23,750 bases of DNA from HyVt-560 sp964577195 (lineage in GTDB: Bacteria; Pseudomonadota; Gammaproteobacteria; UWMA-0217), in the NCBI GenBank assembly GCA_964577195.1, contig CAZNYF010000020.1, positions 1 to 23,750 on the forward strand, in the 5' to 3' direction. Made by a program: the position numbers and the translations under genes. Every line of letters begins with the position of its first letter. Position 1 is the first letter of the stretch. Below the pieces are notes generated by a model. That model ran no database searches. It was not told the DNA's origin and saw only the letters and a list, made by a program, of their open reading frames with translations. Positions 7,544 through 15,856 of this stretch are shown here, piece after piece.

Positions 7544-8836
7544 ATGAGCAATAAAATCTGCTTTGAAACGCTTCAGTTTGGTGATCAGGCTTACACGCTG
7601 GAAAATTATCAGAAAATCGGTGGCTATGATGCGCTGAAGAAAATCTTTAGCAAGAAGATGTCTCCTGCGGATGTGATCGATGAAATCAAAGCTTCGGGTC
7701 TACGCGGTCGTGGCGGTGCTGGATTTCCTACCGGTTTGAAATGGAGCTTTATGCCCAAAGGCGATGGTCAAAAATACATCGTTTGTAACTCGGATGAATC
7801 CGAGCCGGGTACTTGCAAGGATCGGGATATCCTGAGATTTAATCCACATTCTCTGGTAGAAGGTATGGCGATTGCCGGTTATGCCATTGGCGCGACTGTG
7901 GGTTACAACTATATGCGCGGCGAGTTTTTGGATGAGCCGAACGAACGCTTTGAAGCAGCAGTTAAAGAAGCCTATGAACTCGGTTTCTTAGGCAAAAACA
8001 TACTTGATTCGGGTGTGGATTTTGATCTTTATCCAACACTGGGTGCTGGCGCGTATATCTGTGGTGAAGAAACCGCCTTGCTGGAATCGCTGGAAGGTAA
8101 AAAAGGTCAACCGCGCTTTAAGCCGCCATTTCCGGCTGGATTCGGACTCTATGGTAAGCCAACTACCATCAACAATACCGAATCACTGGCATCTATCCCG
8201 ACGATTATGCGCAAGGGTGGTAAGTGGTTTGCTGATTTAGGTTGTGAAGGTTCGGGTGGTGAGAAGTTATTTTCCGTTTCCGGGCATGTGAATAAGCCGG
8301 GCAATTTTGAAGTTCCACTGGGAATGCCATTTTCTGAATTACTGGAACTGGCTGGCGGTGTACTTGATGGTCGCAAGTTAAAAGCGGTCATCGCGGGTGG
8401 TTCTTCAGTACCAGTGCTACCTGGTGACGAAATGATGAAGCTGACGATGGATTACGACACCATTCAAAAAGCGGGTACTTTTCTCGGCTCAGGTGCGGTG
8501 ATAGTCATGGATGAAACCACCGATATGGTGAAAGTCCTGCAACGCTTGTCGCAATTCTACTTTTCTGAATCCTGCGGACAATGCACCCCTTGCCGTGAAG
8601 GTACGGGCTGGATGTATCGGGTCATTACCCGCATCATCGAAGGACAAGGTAAAGAGCAAGATCTGGATTTGCTCGATAATGTCGCGGAACGCATTCAAGG
8701 CCGAACCATCTGCGCGCTCGGCGATGCCGCTGCTATGCCGGTCACGAGCTTCCTCAAACATTATCGTCACGAATTCCAACACTATATTGATCACGGTCAT
8801 AGCATGGTTGATGTCCAAAAGAGCGAGGCCGCCTGA
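7544..8836 (+). CDS. nuoF: NADH-quinone oxidoreductase subunit F
   Basis: NuoF (51-kDa subunit) binds NADH and FMN and passes electrons into the iron-sulfur chain through cluster N3. The 430-residue protein shows the Gly-rich nucleotide-binding motif GRGGAGFPTG at 55-64, the conserved NSDESEPGTCKDR at 82-94, the GAYICGEETAL motif at about 169-179, and the N3 ligands Cys344, Cys347 and Cys350 (SCGQCTPCREG) plus Cys390 (TICALGD). A GAGGTGAAG stretch precedes the ATG. The stop TGA overlaps the ATG of nuoG (TGATG), typical of coupled translation. Confidence 0.98.
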   Translation: MSNKICFETLQFGDQAYTLENYQKIGGYDALKKIFSKKMSPADVIDEIKASGLRGRGGAGFPTGLKWSFMPKGDGQKYIVCNSDESEPGTCKDRDILRFNPHSLVEGMAIAGYAIGATVGYNYMRGEFLDEPNERFEAAVKEAYELGFLGKNILDSGVDFDLYPTLGAGAYICGEETALLESLEGKKGQPRFKPPFPAGFGLYGKPTTINNTESLASIPTIMRKGGKWFADLGCEGSGGEKLFSVSGHVNKPGNFEVPLGMPFSELLELAGGVLDGRKLKAVIAGGSSVPVLPGDEMMKLTMDYDTIQKAGTFLGSGAVIVMDETTDMVKVLQRLSQFYFSESCGQCTPCREGTGWMYRVITRIIEGQGKEQDLDLLDNVAERIQGRTICALGDAAAMPVTSFLKHYRHEFQHYIDHGHSMVDVQKSEAA

Positions 8837-11205
8837 TGAGTGATCTGATTACACTCGAAATTGATGGCAAGGAAATTCAGGCTGCGCCAGGCACTATGTT
8901 GATCGAAGCGGCTGGATCAGCTGGCATCAATATTCCGCGTTTTTGCTATCACAAAAAACTCTCGATCGCGGCCAATTGCCGGATGTGCATGGTCGAAGTC
9001 GAAAAAGCGCCAAAGCCACTACCTGCCTGCGCAACTCCGGTTGGCGAAGGCATGAAAGTATCTACTGGCTCCGAGCTTGCGATTGATGCGCAGAAAGGCA
9101 CGATGGAATTTTTGCTCATCAACCATCCACTGGATTGTCCCATTTGCGATCAGGGTGGCGAGTGTGAGCTGCAAGATGTTGCGCTGACTTACGGCAGTGA
9201 TATTTCGCGTTTTACAGAAGCCAAGCGGATCGTGCCCGACCCGAACCTGGGTTCGTTGATTTCTACCGATATGAATCGCTGTATTCACTGCACTCGCTGC
9301 GTTCGCTTTGGTGAGGAGATTGCCGGCATGCGCGAGTTAGGTATGACGGGTCGCGGTGAATTTGTCAAAATTGGTACTTTCATAGAGAAAAGTGTCGATT
9401 CAGAGCTGTCGGGTAATGTAGTCGATGTGTGTCCTGTCGGAGCGCTAACGGCAAAGCCTTCCCGTTTCAAATTTAGACCGTGGGAGCTAGTCGCTAAAAA
9501 TGGCATTGCTCCCCATGATGGTATTGGTTCTAATCTTATTTACCATCTGAATAAAGGCAAAATTACCCGGGTTGTTCCAGACGATAACGACACCATCAAC
9601 GAATGCTGGATTTCTGATCGTGACCGCTTTTCCTACGAAGGGCTGTATACCAATGATCGAGCGACAACACCGATGCTTAAAACTAACGGTGAATGGAAAT
9701 CAGTTAATTGGGATGTTGCGCTTGAAGAGGTTGCCAAGCGTTTAAAGGCAGTCGACGCCGCAGAGACTGCCGCGATGATTTCACCGAATTCCACGGTTGA
9801 AGAAATGTATCTGGCGCAAAAGTTGTTGCGCGGGATTGGCGTTAATTCAATTGATCATCGTTCACGCATGAATGATTTTCGCGATCAGGATGCTGCGCCA
9901 CTATATCCGTCACTGGGCGTTTCTATCGAAAACCTTGAAAATCAGAATGCCGTCTTGCTGGTTGGCTCGAATGTGCGTAAGGAACAACCTATCGTCGGAT
10001 TAAGGTTACGCAAGGCTTCGCTCAATGGCGCGGCGCTGATGTCGATTAATCCACGCGATTACGAATTCTATTTTGATCAGAAGGTTGCAGTCATTGCTGA
10101 TCCACATGCAATGATTGATTCTCTGACTCAGGTTGTGAGTGTTGTGCTGGCAGAGAAATCCGCTAAAGCACCCACCAGCGTAAAAGCATTAATCAATGCC
10201 GCCAAACCCGATGATGCCGCGAAAGAAATTGCGAAAACACTGATTGAGGCCGAAGAAGCCCTATTGTTGCTGGGCGTACTGGCAATCAACCATCCCGATG
10301 CTGCGCTGTTTAATGCGTTGGCAGAAGTTTTGGCTGAAAATGCCGGTGCCAAAGTTGGCTATCTCGCCGAAGGCTCAAACGCTGCCGGTGCCTGGTTAAC
10401 AGGCATCCTGCCGCATCGTGGTATTGGTGGAGAGAAGCTGGAAGCCACCGGTCTGGATTCCCGTTCGATGCTTGAGCAGCCTCCAAAAAATCTAATTCTG
10501 ATGGGGCTGGAACTAGAGCGTGACAGTAGCAATCCGATTAAAGCGGCGGCGGCATTGTCAGGCGCGGATTTCGTTTTGTCATTAGATTCCTATTCCACCG
10601 AACTTACTCGCGAAGCTGCAGACATTATTTTGCCAATTGCGACAGCAATGGAAACCCCAGGGTCAATGATTAACCTGGAAGGCCGTTTGCAAACATTTAA
10701 AGCCGCGACAAAACCACCCGGCGATGCTAAGCACGCCTGGGCTGTGTTGCGGATGCTAGGCAGCATGATGGAACTGGATGGATTTGATTATGCCAATGCC
10801 GATGAGGTTTTAGCAGCTGCGGTGACCGATATGGGGCCGGATGATGGTTCCACATCGCAGTTCAGTAGCGGTGACGCATTAACACGGCAGCATTCTGCTA
10901 TCGGCGCATTACAACGCTACACCGAAGCCGGTATTTATGGCAGCGATTCGATTGTTCGCCGAGCCAAATCGTTACAAAAAACCTCCGATGCCGGGGATGA
11001 GATTATCCTCTCGCCTGAAGACGCCAATGCTCAAGGGGTCGGTGATGGCGATATCGTTAAGGTGATGCAGGAAGGCGCAGGTGTTGAGATGAAATTAAAA
11101 GTGGATGCATCGCTACCTGCTGGTTTTATCTGTATTCAGTCTGGTTATGGGAGTCACGCGCAACTAGGTTCAGCGTTTGGTTCCGTAGAAGTGGTGAGGG
11201 TGTAG
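8836..11205 (+). CDS. nuoG: NADH-quinone oxidoreductase subunit G, lacking N7 ligands
   Basis: NuoG (75-kDa subunit) is the largest peripheral-arm subunit and conducts electrons through clusters N1b, N5 and N4. At 789 residues it is shorter than E. coli NuoG (about 900). The N-terminal ferredoxin-like domain holds N1b (Cys37, Cys48, Cys51, Cys65) and N5 (His97, Cys101, Cys104, Cys110). N4 follows with Cys149, Cys152, Cys155 and Cys199. The rest is a molybdopterin-oxidoreductase fold without the cofactor role. The CxxCxxxC that carries the off-path N7 cluster in E. coli and Thermus is replaced at about residues 225-233 by APHDGIGSN, so N7 should be absent, as in mitochondrial complex I. It overlaps nuoF by one base. 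Confidence 0.97.
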   Translation: MSDLITLEIDGKEIQAAPGTMLIEAAGSAGINIPRFCYHKKLSIAANCRMCMVEVEKAPKPLPACATPVGEGMKVSTGSELAIDAQKGTMEFLLINHPLDCPICDQGGECELQDVALTYGSDISRFTEAKRIVPDPNLGSLISTDMNRCIHCTRCVRFGEEIAGMRELGMTGRGEFVKIGTFIEKSVDSELSGNVVDVCPVGALTAKPSRFKFRPWELVAKNGIAPHDGIGSNLIYHLNKGKITRVVPDDNDTINECWISDRDRFSYEGLYTNDRATTPMLKTNGEWKSVNWDVALEEVAKRLKAVDAAETAAMISPNSTVEEMYLAQKLLRGIGVNSIDHRSRMNDFRDQDAAPLYPSLGVSIENLENQNAVLLVGSNVRKEQPIVGLRLRKASLNGAALMSINPRDYEFYFDQKVAVIADPHAMIDSLTQVVSVVLAEKSAKAPTSVKALINAAKPDDAAKEIAKTLIEAEEALLLLGVLAINHPDAALFNALAEVLAENAGAKVGYLAEGSNAAGAWLTGILPHRGIGGEKLEATGLDSRSMLEQPPKNLILMGLELERDSSNPIKAAAALSGADFVLSLDSYSTELTREAADIILPIATAMETPGSMINLEGRLQTFKAATKPPGDAKHAWAVLRMLGSMMELDGFDYANADEVLAAAVTDMGPDDGSTSQFSSGDALTRQHSAIGALQRYTEAGIYGSDSIVRRAKSLQKTSDAGDEIILSPEDANAQGVGDGDIVKVMQEGAGVEMKLKVDASLPAGFICIQSGYGSHAQLGSAFGSVEVVRV

Positions 11206-11207
11206 TC

Positions 11208-12278
11208 ATGGATTGGCTCAGATCGCTATTAGATTTTATGCCCGAGTGGATGATTACGCTCTCGGTGATTGTTGTCGGTATTATTTTTATTCTTGGCCCG
11301 TTGCTCGGAACTGTTGCTTATTACACCTACGCCGAGCGTAAAGTCATCGGCTATATGCAGATGCGAATCAGCCCCAACCGAGTCGGTTGGTTTGGCTTAC
11401 TCCAGCCCATTGCCGACACAATCAAACTACTGACCAAAGAAGTCATTATTCCAACCAATTCAAGCCGCTTTTTACTCTTGTTAGCACCGATATTAACGCT
11501 TGGCCCTTCACTGGCAGCCTGGGCGGTTATTCCTTTTTCCCAGACAATGGTACTAGCAGAGATTAATGCCGGTTTACTCTATATTCTGGCGCTCACTTCA
11601 TTGGGTGTTTACGGCGTAATTATCGCGGGTTGGGCGTCCAACTCTAAATACGCAATGATGGGAGCGATCCGTGTTGCCGCTCAGGTCATTGCTTACGAAC
11701 TGGCGATGGGTTTTGCGTTGGTTGGTGTCATCATGGCATCCGGAAGTTTAAATATCGGCGAAATTATTGCAGCTCAATCTGGCGGAATTCAGAATTGGTT
11801 TATGTTCCCGTTGTTTGGTTTGTTTTTCGTCTATTTTATCTCCGGTGTTGCCGAGACTAATCGCTCGCCATTCGACGTGGCAGAAGGCGAATCAGAAATT
11901 GTCGCAGGATTTCATGTTGAATATTCGGGCATGGGCTTTGCCGTTTTCTTCCTCGCTGAATACGCGAATATGATTCTTATCTCAGCGCTGACTACGGTGC
12001 TATTTCTGGGTGGTTGGTTGTCACCACTAGAAGGTATTTTGCCGCAATCAGTTTTTGATCTGAAGGTTATCGGTTCCTTGCTTGGGCCCGGTATTCACTG
12101 GTTTGTATTTAAAACCCTATTCTTTATGTTTCTGTTCCTCTGGTTCAGAGCCACTTTTCCACGCTATCGCTACGATCAAATCATGCGTTTGGGATGGAAG
12201 GTGTTAATTCCGGTGACACTGGTCTGGATATTTGGTGAAGGTATCGCCATTTGGCTAGGCTGGAAACCGTGGCTTTAG
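11208..12278 (+). CDS. nuoH: NADH-quinone oxidoreductase subunit H
   Basis: NuoH (ND1 family) is the membrane subunit that docks the peripheral arm and forms much of the quinone tunnel and the entry to the first proton path. The 356 residues hold about eight hydrophobic helices. The signature loops are present: YAERKVIGYMQMRISPNRVG near residue 42, which faces the quinone site, and GVAETNRSPFDVAEGESEIV near residue 213, rich in the acidic residues that couple quinone reduction to proton transfer. The WFRATFPRYRYDQIM motif lies near the C-terminus. It starts 2 bases after nuoG. Confidence 0.98.
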   Translation: MDWLRSLLDFMPEWMITLSVIVVGIIFILGPLLGTVAYYTYAERKVIGYMQMRISPNRVGWFGLLQPIADTIKLLTKEVIIPTNSSRFLLLLAPILTLGPSLAAWAVIPFSQTMVLAEINAGLLYILALTSLGVYGVIIAGWASNSKYAMMGAIRVAAQVIAYELAMGFALVGVIMASGSLNIGEIIAAQSGGIQNWFMFPLFGLFFVYFISGVAETNRSPFDVAEGESEIVAGFHVEYSGMGFAVFFLAEYANMILISALTTVLFLGGWLSPLEGILPQSVFDLKVIGSLLGPGIHWFVFKTLFFMFLFLWFRATFPRYRYDQIMRLGWKVLIPVTLVWIFGEGIAIWLGWKPWL

Positions 12279-12289
12279 GCTAAATTACC

Positions 12290-12775
12290 ATGGCTATTAA
12301 ACAATTTTTAAAAAGCTTCACACTGTTCGAGCTGTTCCAAGGCATGGCTGTGACGGGTAGACACTTTTTTAAGAAAAAAATCACCATCCAATACCCGGAA
12401 GAGAAAACACCTCTTTCTCCGAGGTTCCGTGGTTTGCACGCGCAGCGCCGTTATGACGATGGTGAGGAACGTTGTATTGCTTGTAAATTATGCGAAGCAG
12501 TCTGTCCTGCGCTGGCGATAACCATCGAGTCAGAAGCACGAGATGACGGTACTCGCCGCACCACCCGTTACGACATTGATTTATTTAAATGTATTTACTG
12601 CGGTTTTTGTCAGGAAGCCTGTCCGGTCGATGCGATTGTTGAAACGGATATTTTTGAGTACCACTTTGAATCACGAGGCGAACAGATCATGACCAAAGAT
12701 AAATTATTGGCCATTGGCGATCGTTATGACAAACGCATTACAGCCAACCTTAAAGCAGATGAGCCTTATCGGTAA
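12290..12775 (+). CDS. nuoI: NADH-quinone oxidoreductase subunit I
   Basis: NuoI is a membrane-associated 2x[4Fe-4S] ferredoxin-like subunit carrying clusters N6a and N6b, which pass electrons from NuoG to NuoB. The 161 residues fit the family. Two classic motifs are visible: Cys62, Cys65, Cys68 and Cys72 (CIACKLCEAVCP) and Cys101, Cys104, Cys107 and Cys111 (CIYCGFCQEACP), each ending in the Cys-Pro that serves the other cluster. The amphipathic N-terminus (FLKSFTLFELFQGMAVTGRH) lies along the membrane in known structures. The gene follows nuoH by 11 bases and precedes nuoJ by 6. Confidence 0.98.
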   Translation: MAIKQFLKSFTLFELFQGMAVTGRHFFKKKITIQYPEEKTPLSPRFRGLHAQRRYDDGEERCIACKLCEAVCPALAITIESEARDDGTRRTTRYDIDLFKCIYCGFCQEACPVDAIVETDIFEYHFESRGEQIMTKDKLLAIGDRYDKRITANLKADEPYR

Positions 12776-12781
12776 CCGACT

Positions 12782-13375
12782 ATGACTTTTACCGCCTTCC
12801 TGTTTTATTTTTTCGCGACCTTGCAAGTTTTTGCTGCAATTAGCCTGATCACGGTTAAAAACCCCGTGCATTCAGTGTTACTACTGGTGCTGGCATTTGT
12901 CTGTGGCTCGGTGCTGTGGATGCTGCTCGAAGCTGAGTTTTTAAGTATCATACTGGTGCTGGTGTATGTCGGCGCGGTGATGGTACTTTTTCTATTCGTC
13001 GTCATGATGCTAGATATTAATGTGGAAGAAATGCGTGCTGGTTTTACGCGCTATCTGGCAGTTGGTCTGGCTGTTGCTTTCGCAATGGCGGGACTAATGA
13101 CATTTGTTCTAAAAGATGAATTATTTGCTGTCACCGGTCCTGAACCAAAACCCGCGAGTTATAACAATACCGAAGAGCTGGGGCGTGTTCTTTATACCGA
13201 ATATGTCTTCGCCTTTGAGCTTGCTGCCGTGATTTTGTTGGTAGCAATGGTCGCTGCCATTGCACTGACATTTCGTCGCCGCAAAGGGGTTAAGCGCCAG
13301 AAACCTTATGATCAAATTGCAGTGCGCAGTGAAGATAGGATAAAAATAATCAAAATGAAATCGGAGGACGAATAA
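12782..13375 (+). CDS. nuoJ: NADH-quinone oxidoreductase subunit J
   Basis: NuoJ (ND6 family) is a membrane subunit that holds the pi-bulge helix thought to move during coupling. The 197-residue protein has about five hydrophobic helices. The conserved segment LVYVGAVMVLFLFVVMML lies at about residues 60-77 and includes the Tyr-Val-Gly-Ala-Val of the family. The C-terminal region after about residue 163 is basic and hydrophilic (RRRKGVKRQKPYD) and ends in the cytoplasm by the positive-inside rule. The stop codon shares one base with the nuoK start (TAATG). Confidence 0.97.
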   Translation: MTFTAFLFYFFATLQVFAAISLITVKNPVHSVLLLVLAFVCGSVLWMLLEAEFLSIILVLVYVGAVMVLFLFVVMMLDINVEEMRAGFTRYLAVGLAVAFAMAGLMTFVLKDELFAVTGPEPKPASYNNTEELGRVLYTEYVFAFELAAVILLVAMVAAIALTFRRRKGVKRQKPYDQIAVRSEDRIKIIKMKSEDE

Positions 13376-13680
13376 TGGTTCCTTTAGCGCACTATCTAAT
13401 TCTCGCAGCGATTTTGTTTTCAATTGCAATTGCCGGTATTTTTCTGAATCGTAAAAATGTTGTTCTGCTGTTGATATGTGTGGAACTCATGCTGCTGGCA
13501 GTGAATACCAACTTCATCGCTTTTTCACATTATCTTGGCGATATTTCCGGACAAGTGTTCGTGTTTTTTATTCTCACCGTGGCTGCAGCGGAAGCGGCAA
13601 TTGGTCTGGCAATTTTAATTACCGTGTTCAGAAATCGGCACACAATTAACGTAGATGATCTTGACGAGATGAAGGGGTAG
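13375..13680 (+). CDS. nuoK: NADH-quinone oxidoreductase subunit K
   Basis: NuoK (ND4L family) is a three-helix membrane subunit with two buried glutamates on the proton path. The 101-residue protein is the standard length. Helix 2 contains the family motif LICVELMLLAVNTNFIAFS with its essential Glu (Glu36), and helix 3 contains AAAEAAIGLAILI with the second Glu (Glu72). It is served by a strong GGAGG 8-12 bases upstream, inside nuoJ, and overlaps nuoJ by one base. nuoL starts 3 bases after its stop. Confidence 0.98.
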   Translation: MVPLAHYLILAAILFSIAIAGIFLNRKNVVLLLICVELMLLAVNTNFIAFSHYLGDISGQVFVFFILTVAAAEAAIGLAILITVFRNRHTINVDDLDEMKG

Positions 13681-13683
13681 GGC

Positions 13684-15672
13684 ATGGAATCGATTTATCT
13701 CATTATCCCGTTGGCACCGTTGTTGGGAGCAATCATCGCTGGATTATTTGGCGCGCAAATTGGACGCGTGGGTGCGCATACCGTAACAACGCTCGGTGTT
13801 GGTATTGCCTTTATTTGCTCGGTGATTACTTTTAAACATATCGTGTTGGATGGAGCAGATACGTATAACGAGACGCTTTATCAATGGGCGGTTTCAGGCA
13901 ACATTAGTTTTCAAGTTGGCTTTTTAATTGATAACCTGACGACGCTGATGATGATAGTGGTCACCTTCGTTTCATTAATGGTGCATATTTATACCATTGG
14001 TTACATGTCTCACGATGAAGAAAACTGGCCGGATGATTCGTTAGCCGGGCGTCATAGTTATCAGCGGTTTTTTAGTTATATTTCTTTGTTTACGTTTTCC
14101 ATGCTGATGCTGGTCATGGCGAATAACTTCATGCAGTTATTCTTTGGTTGGGAAGCGGTTGGTTTAGTCTCGTATTTGCTGATTGGTTTTTGGTCTACTC
14201 GCGACACGGCTGTGTACGCCAATATGAAAGCCTTTCTGGTTAACCGTGTCGGTGACTTTGGCTTTTTGCTCGGCATTGCAACTGTACTGATGTATTTTGG
14301 CAGCCTGGATTACGCGACGGTCTTTGGTAACGTCGATGCAGTTAAAGATCAATCCATGAACATTGTTGGTGATCATAACTGGTCAGTGATAACGGTTGCC
14401 TGCATCTTGTTATTTATCGGTGCGATGGGTAAATCAGCGCAAATTCCATTGCACGTCTGGTTGCCCGATTCTATGGAAGGCCCGACACCTATTTCCGCAT
14501 TGATCCACGCGGCGACGATGGTTACCGCTGGCATCTTTATGGTGGCACGGATGTCGCCATTATTCGAACACAGCGAAACAGCGTTGTCGTTCATATTAAT
14601 TATCGGCTCCCTGACCGCATTTTTAATGGGTCTGATTGGCATCGTACAAAATGATATTAAGCGAGTTGTTGCTTATTCGACCTTATCTCAGCTTGGTTAC
14701 ATGACTGTTGGTTTGGGGGCTTCTGCCTATGCAGCAAGTATTTTCCACCTGATGACTCACGCATTTTTTAAGGCGCTATTATTTCTTGCTGCTGGCTCTG
14801 TCATTATTGCGATGCACCACGTTCAGGATATTCGTAAAATGGGTGGCCTGAAAAAATATATGCCGATCACTTACTGGACATCATTAATTGGCTCATTGGC
14901 GCTGATAGGCTTCCCTGGTTTCTCAGGTTTTTTCTCCAAAGATTCAATTATTGAATCGGTACATGCCTCACAGATTCCAGGCGCAACTTTTGCTTACTGG
15001 ATGGTGTTGGCGGGCGTGTTTATTACCGCGTTCTATAGTTTCAGAATGTTCTTTTTAGTCTTCCATACTGAAGAAAGAATGGATGACCATACTCGTGAGC
15101 ATTTAAAAGAATCTCCTTGGGTGGTTACGCTGCCATTGATTTTACTGGCGATCCCTTCGGTATTCGCTGGATATTTAATTGATCCTATCGTTGTTGGTGA
15201 TTTCTTTAAAGGCGTGATCACTGTTGATCCGCATCATGAAGGAATCCATCATTTGACAGAGCATTATCACGGTATCGGCGCATTTATTTTACACGGCTTA
15301 AAAATGCCACCATTCTGGTTGGCGATTTCGGGTTTGGGTCTGGCATGGTTTATTTATACTAAAAAACCAGAGATTGCAGACATGATGCAAAAGCGTTTTA
15401 GCTGGTTGCATGCATTGCTGTTGAACAAATATGGATTTGATGATTTTAATGAGAAAGTTTTTGCTCGCGGCTCTTTAAGTATAGGCAATGCCATGTCACG
15501 CTTTGGTGACGGAATGCTGATCGAAGGTGCCGTCAATGGTGGAGCAAAACTAATCGCTTTAACCGCCTCGGTTGCTCGCCATGTCCAAACCGGATATCTC
15601 TACCACTATTCTTTCGCCATGATTCTCGGGCTGATCGGTCTCTTGGGCTGGTTTGTACTCCGCGCTGCGTAA
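13684..15672 (+). CDS. nuoL: NADH-quinone oxidoreductase subunit L
   Basis: NuoL (ND5 family) is the outermost antiporter-like proton pump of complex I. Its long C-terminal amphipathic helix runs along NuoM and NuoN. The 662-residue length includes this helix. The key pump residues are visible: Glu157 in FFGWEAVGLVSYLLIGFW and Lys250 in FIGAMGKSAQIPLHVWLPD, followed by EGPTPISALIHAATMVTAG. The GAFILHGLKMPPFW and final YHYSFAMILGLIGLLGWF segments mark the C-terminal part. GGGG precedes the ATG. A 184-base spacer filled by a long palindrome separates it from nuoM, the only large break inside the operon. Confidence 0.98.
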   Translation: MESIYLIIPLAPLLGAIIAGLFGAQIGRVGAHTVTTLGVGIAFICSVITFKHIVLDGADTYNETLYQWAVSGNISFQVGFLIDNLTTLMMIVVTFVSLMVHIYTIGYMSHDEENWPDDSLAGRHSYQRFFSYISLFTFSMLMLVMANNFMQLFFGWEAVGLVSYLLIGFWSTRDTAVYANMKAFLVNRVGDFGFLLGIATVLMYFGSLDYATVFGNVDAVKDQSMNIVGDHNWSVITVACILLFIGAMGKSAQIPLHVWLPDSMEGPTPISALIHAATMVTAGIFMVARMSPLFEHSETALSFILIIGSLTAFLMGLIGIVQNDIKRVVAYSTLSQLGYMTVGLGASAYAASIFHLMTHAFFKALLFLAAGSVIIAMHHVQDIRKMGGLKKYMPITYWTSLIGSLALIGFPGFSGFFSKDSIIESVHASQIPGATFAYWMVLAGVFITAFYSFRMFFLVFHTEERMDDHTREHLKESPWVVTLPLILLAIPSVFAGYLIDPIVVGDFFKGVITVDPHHEGIHHLTEHYHGIGAFILHGLKMPPFWLAISGLGLAWFIYTKKPEIADMMQKRFSWLHALLLNKYGFDDFNEKVFARGSLSIGNAMSRFGDGMLIEGAVNGGAKLIALTASVARHVQTGYLYHYSFAMILGLIGLLGWFVLRAA

Positions 15673-15680
15673 CTAGCTCC

Positions 15681-15828
15681 CATTCATAAACAGATGTCTA
15701 CTATGAACGATTCAGCTACGCAATCTTTTAACCACAAGATATTGTTGTTTAGAATAACTAAACGCTATACCTTGTGGTCAAAATCTTACGCAGCTGAACC
15801 GCTCTCGCTACGACCCTGTTTATGGACG
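15681..15828. repeat. 148-bp palindromic element between nuoL and nuoM
   Basis: The stretch folds back on itself almost from end to end. The outer arms are CATTCATAAACAG (15681-15693) against CTGTTTATGGACG (15816-15828), then GATTCAGCTACGCAATCTTTT against AAATCTTACGCAGCTGAACC, then ACCACAAGATAT against ATACCTTGTGGT, closing on GTTTAG-aataa-CTAAAC (15747-15763). Its reverse complement shares the 15-base core GTTTAGTTATTCTAA and an adjoining 47-base arm (35 identical) with the palindrome at 18816-18972, so the two form a family. It starts 9 bases after the nuoL stop and ends 28 bases before the nuoM ATG, leaving GAGGAT free as ribosome binding site. Confidence 0.85.
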
Positions 15829-15856
15829 GAAACTACTAAGATCCTGAGGATATTTA

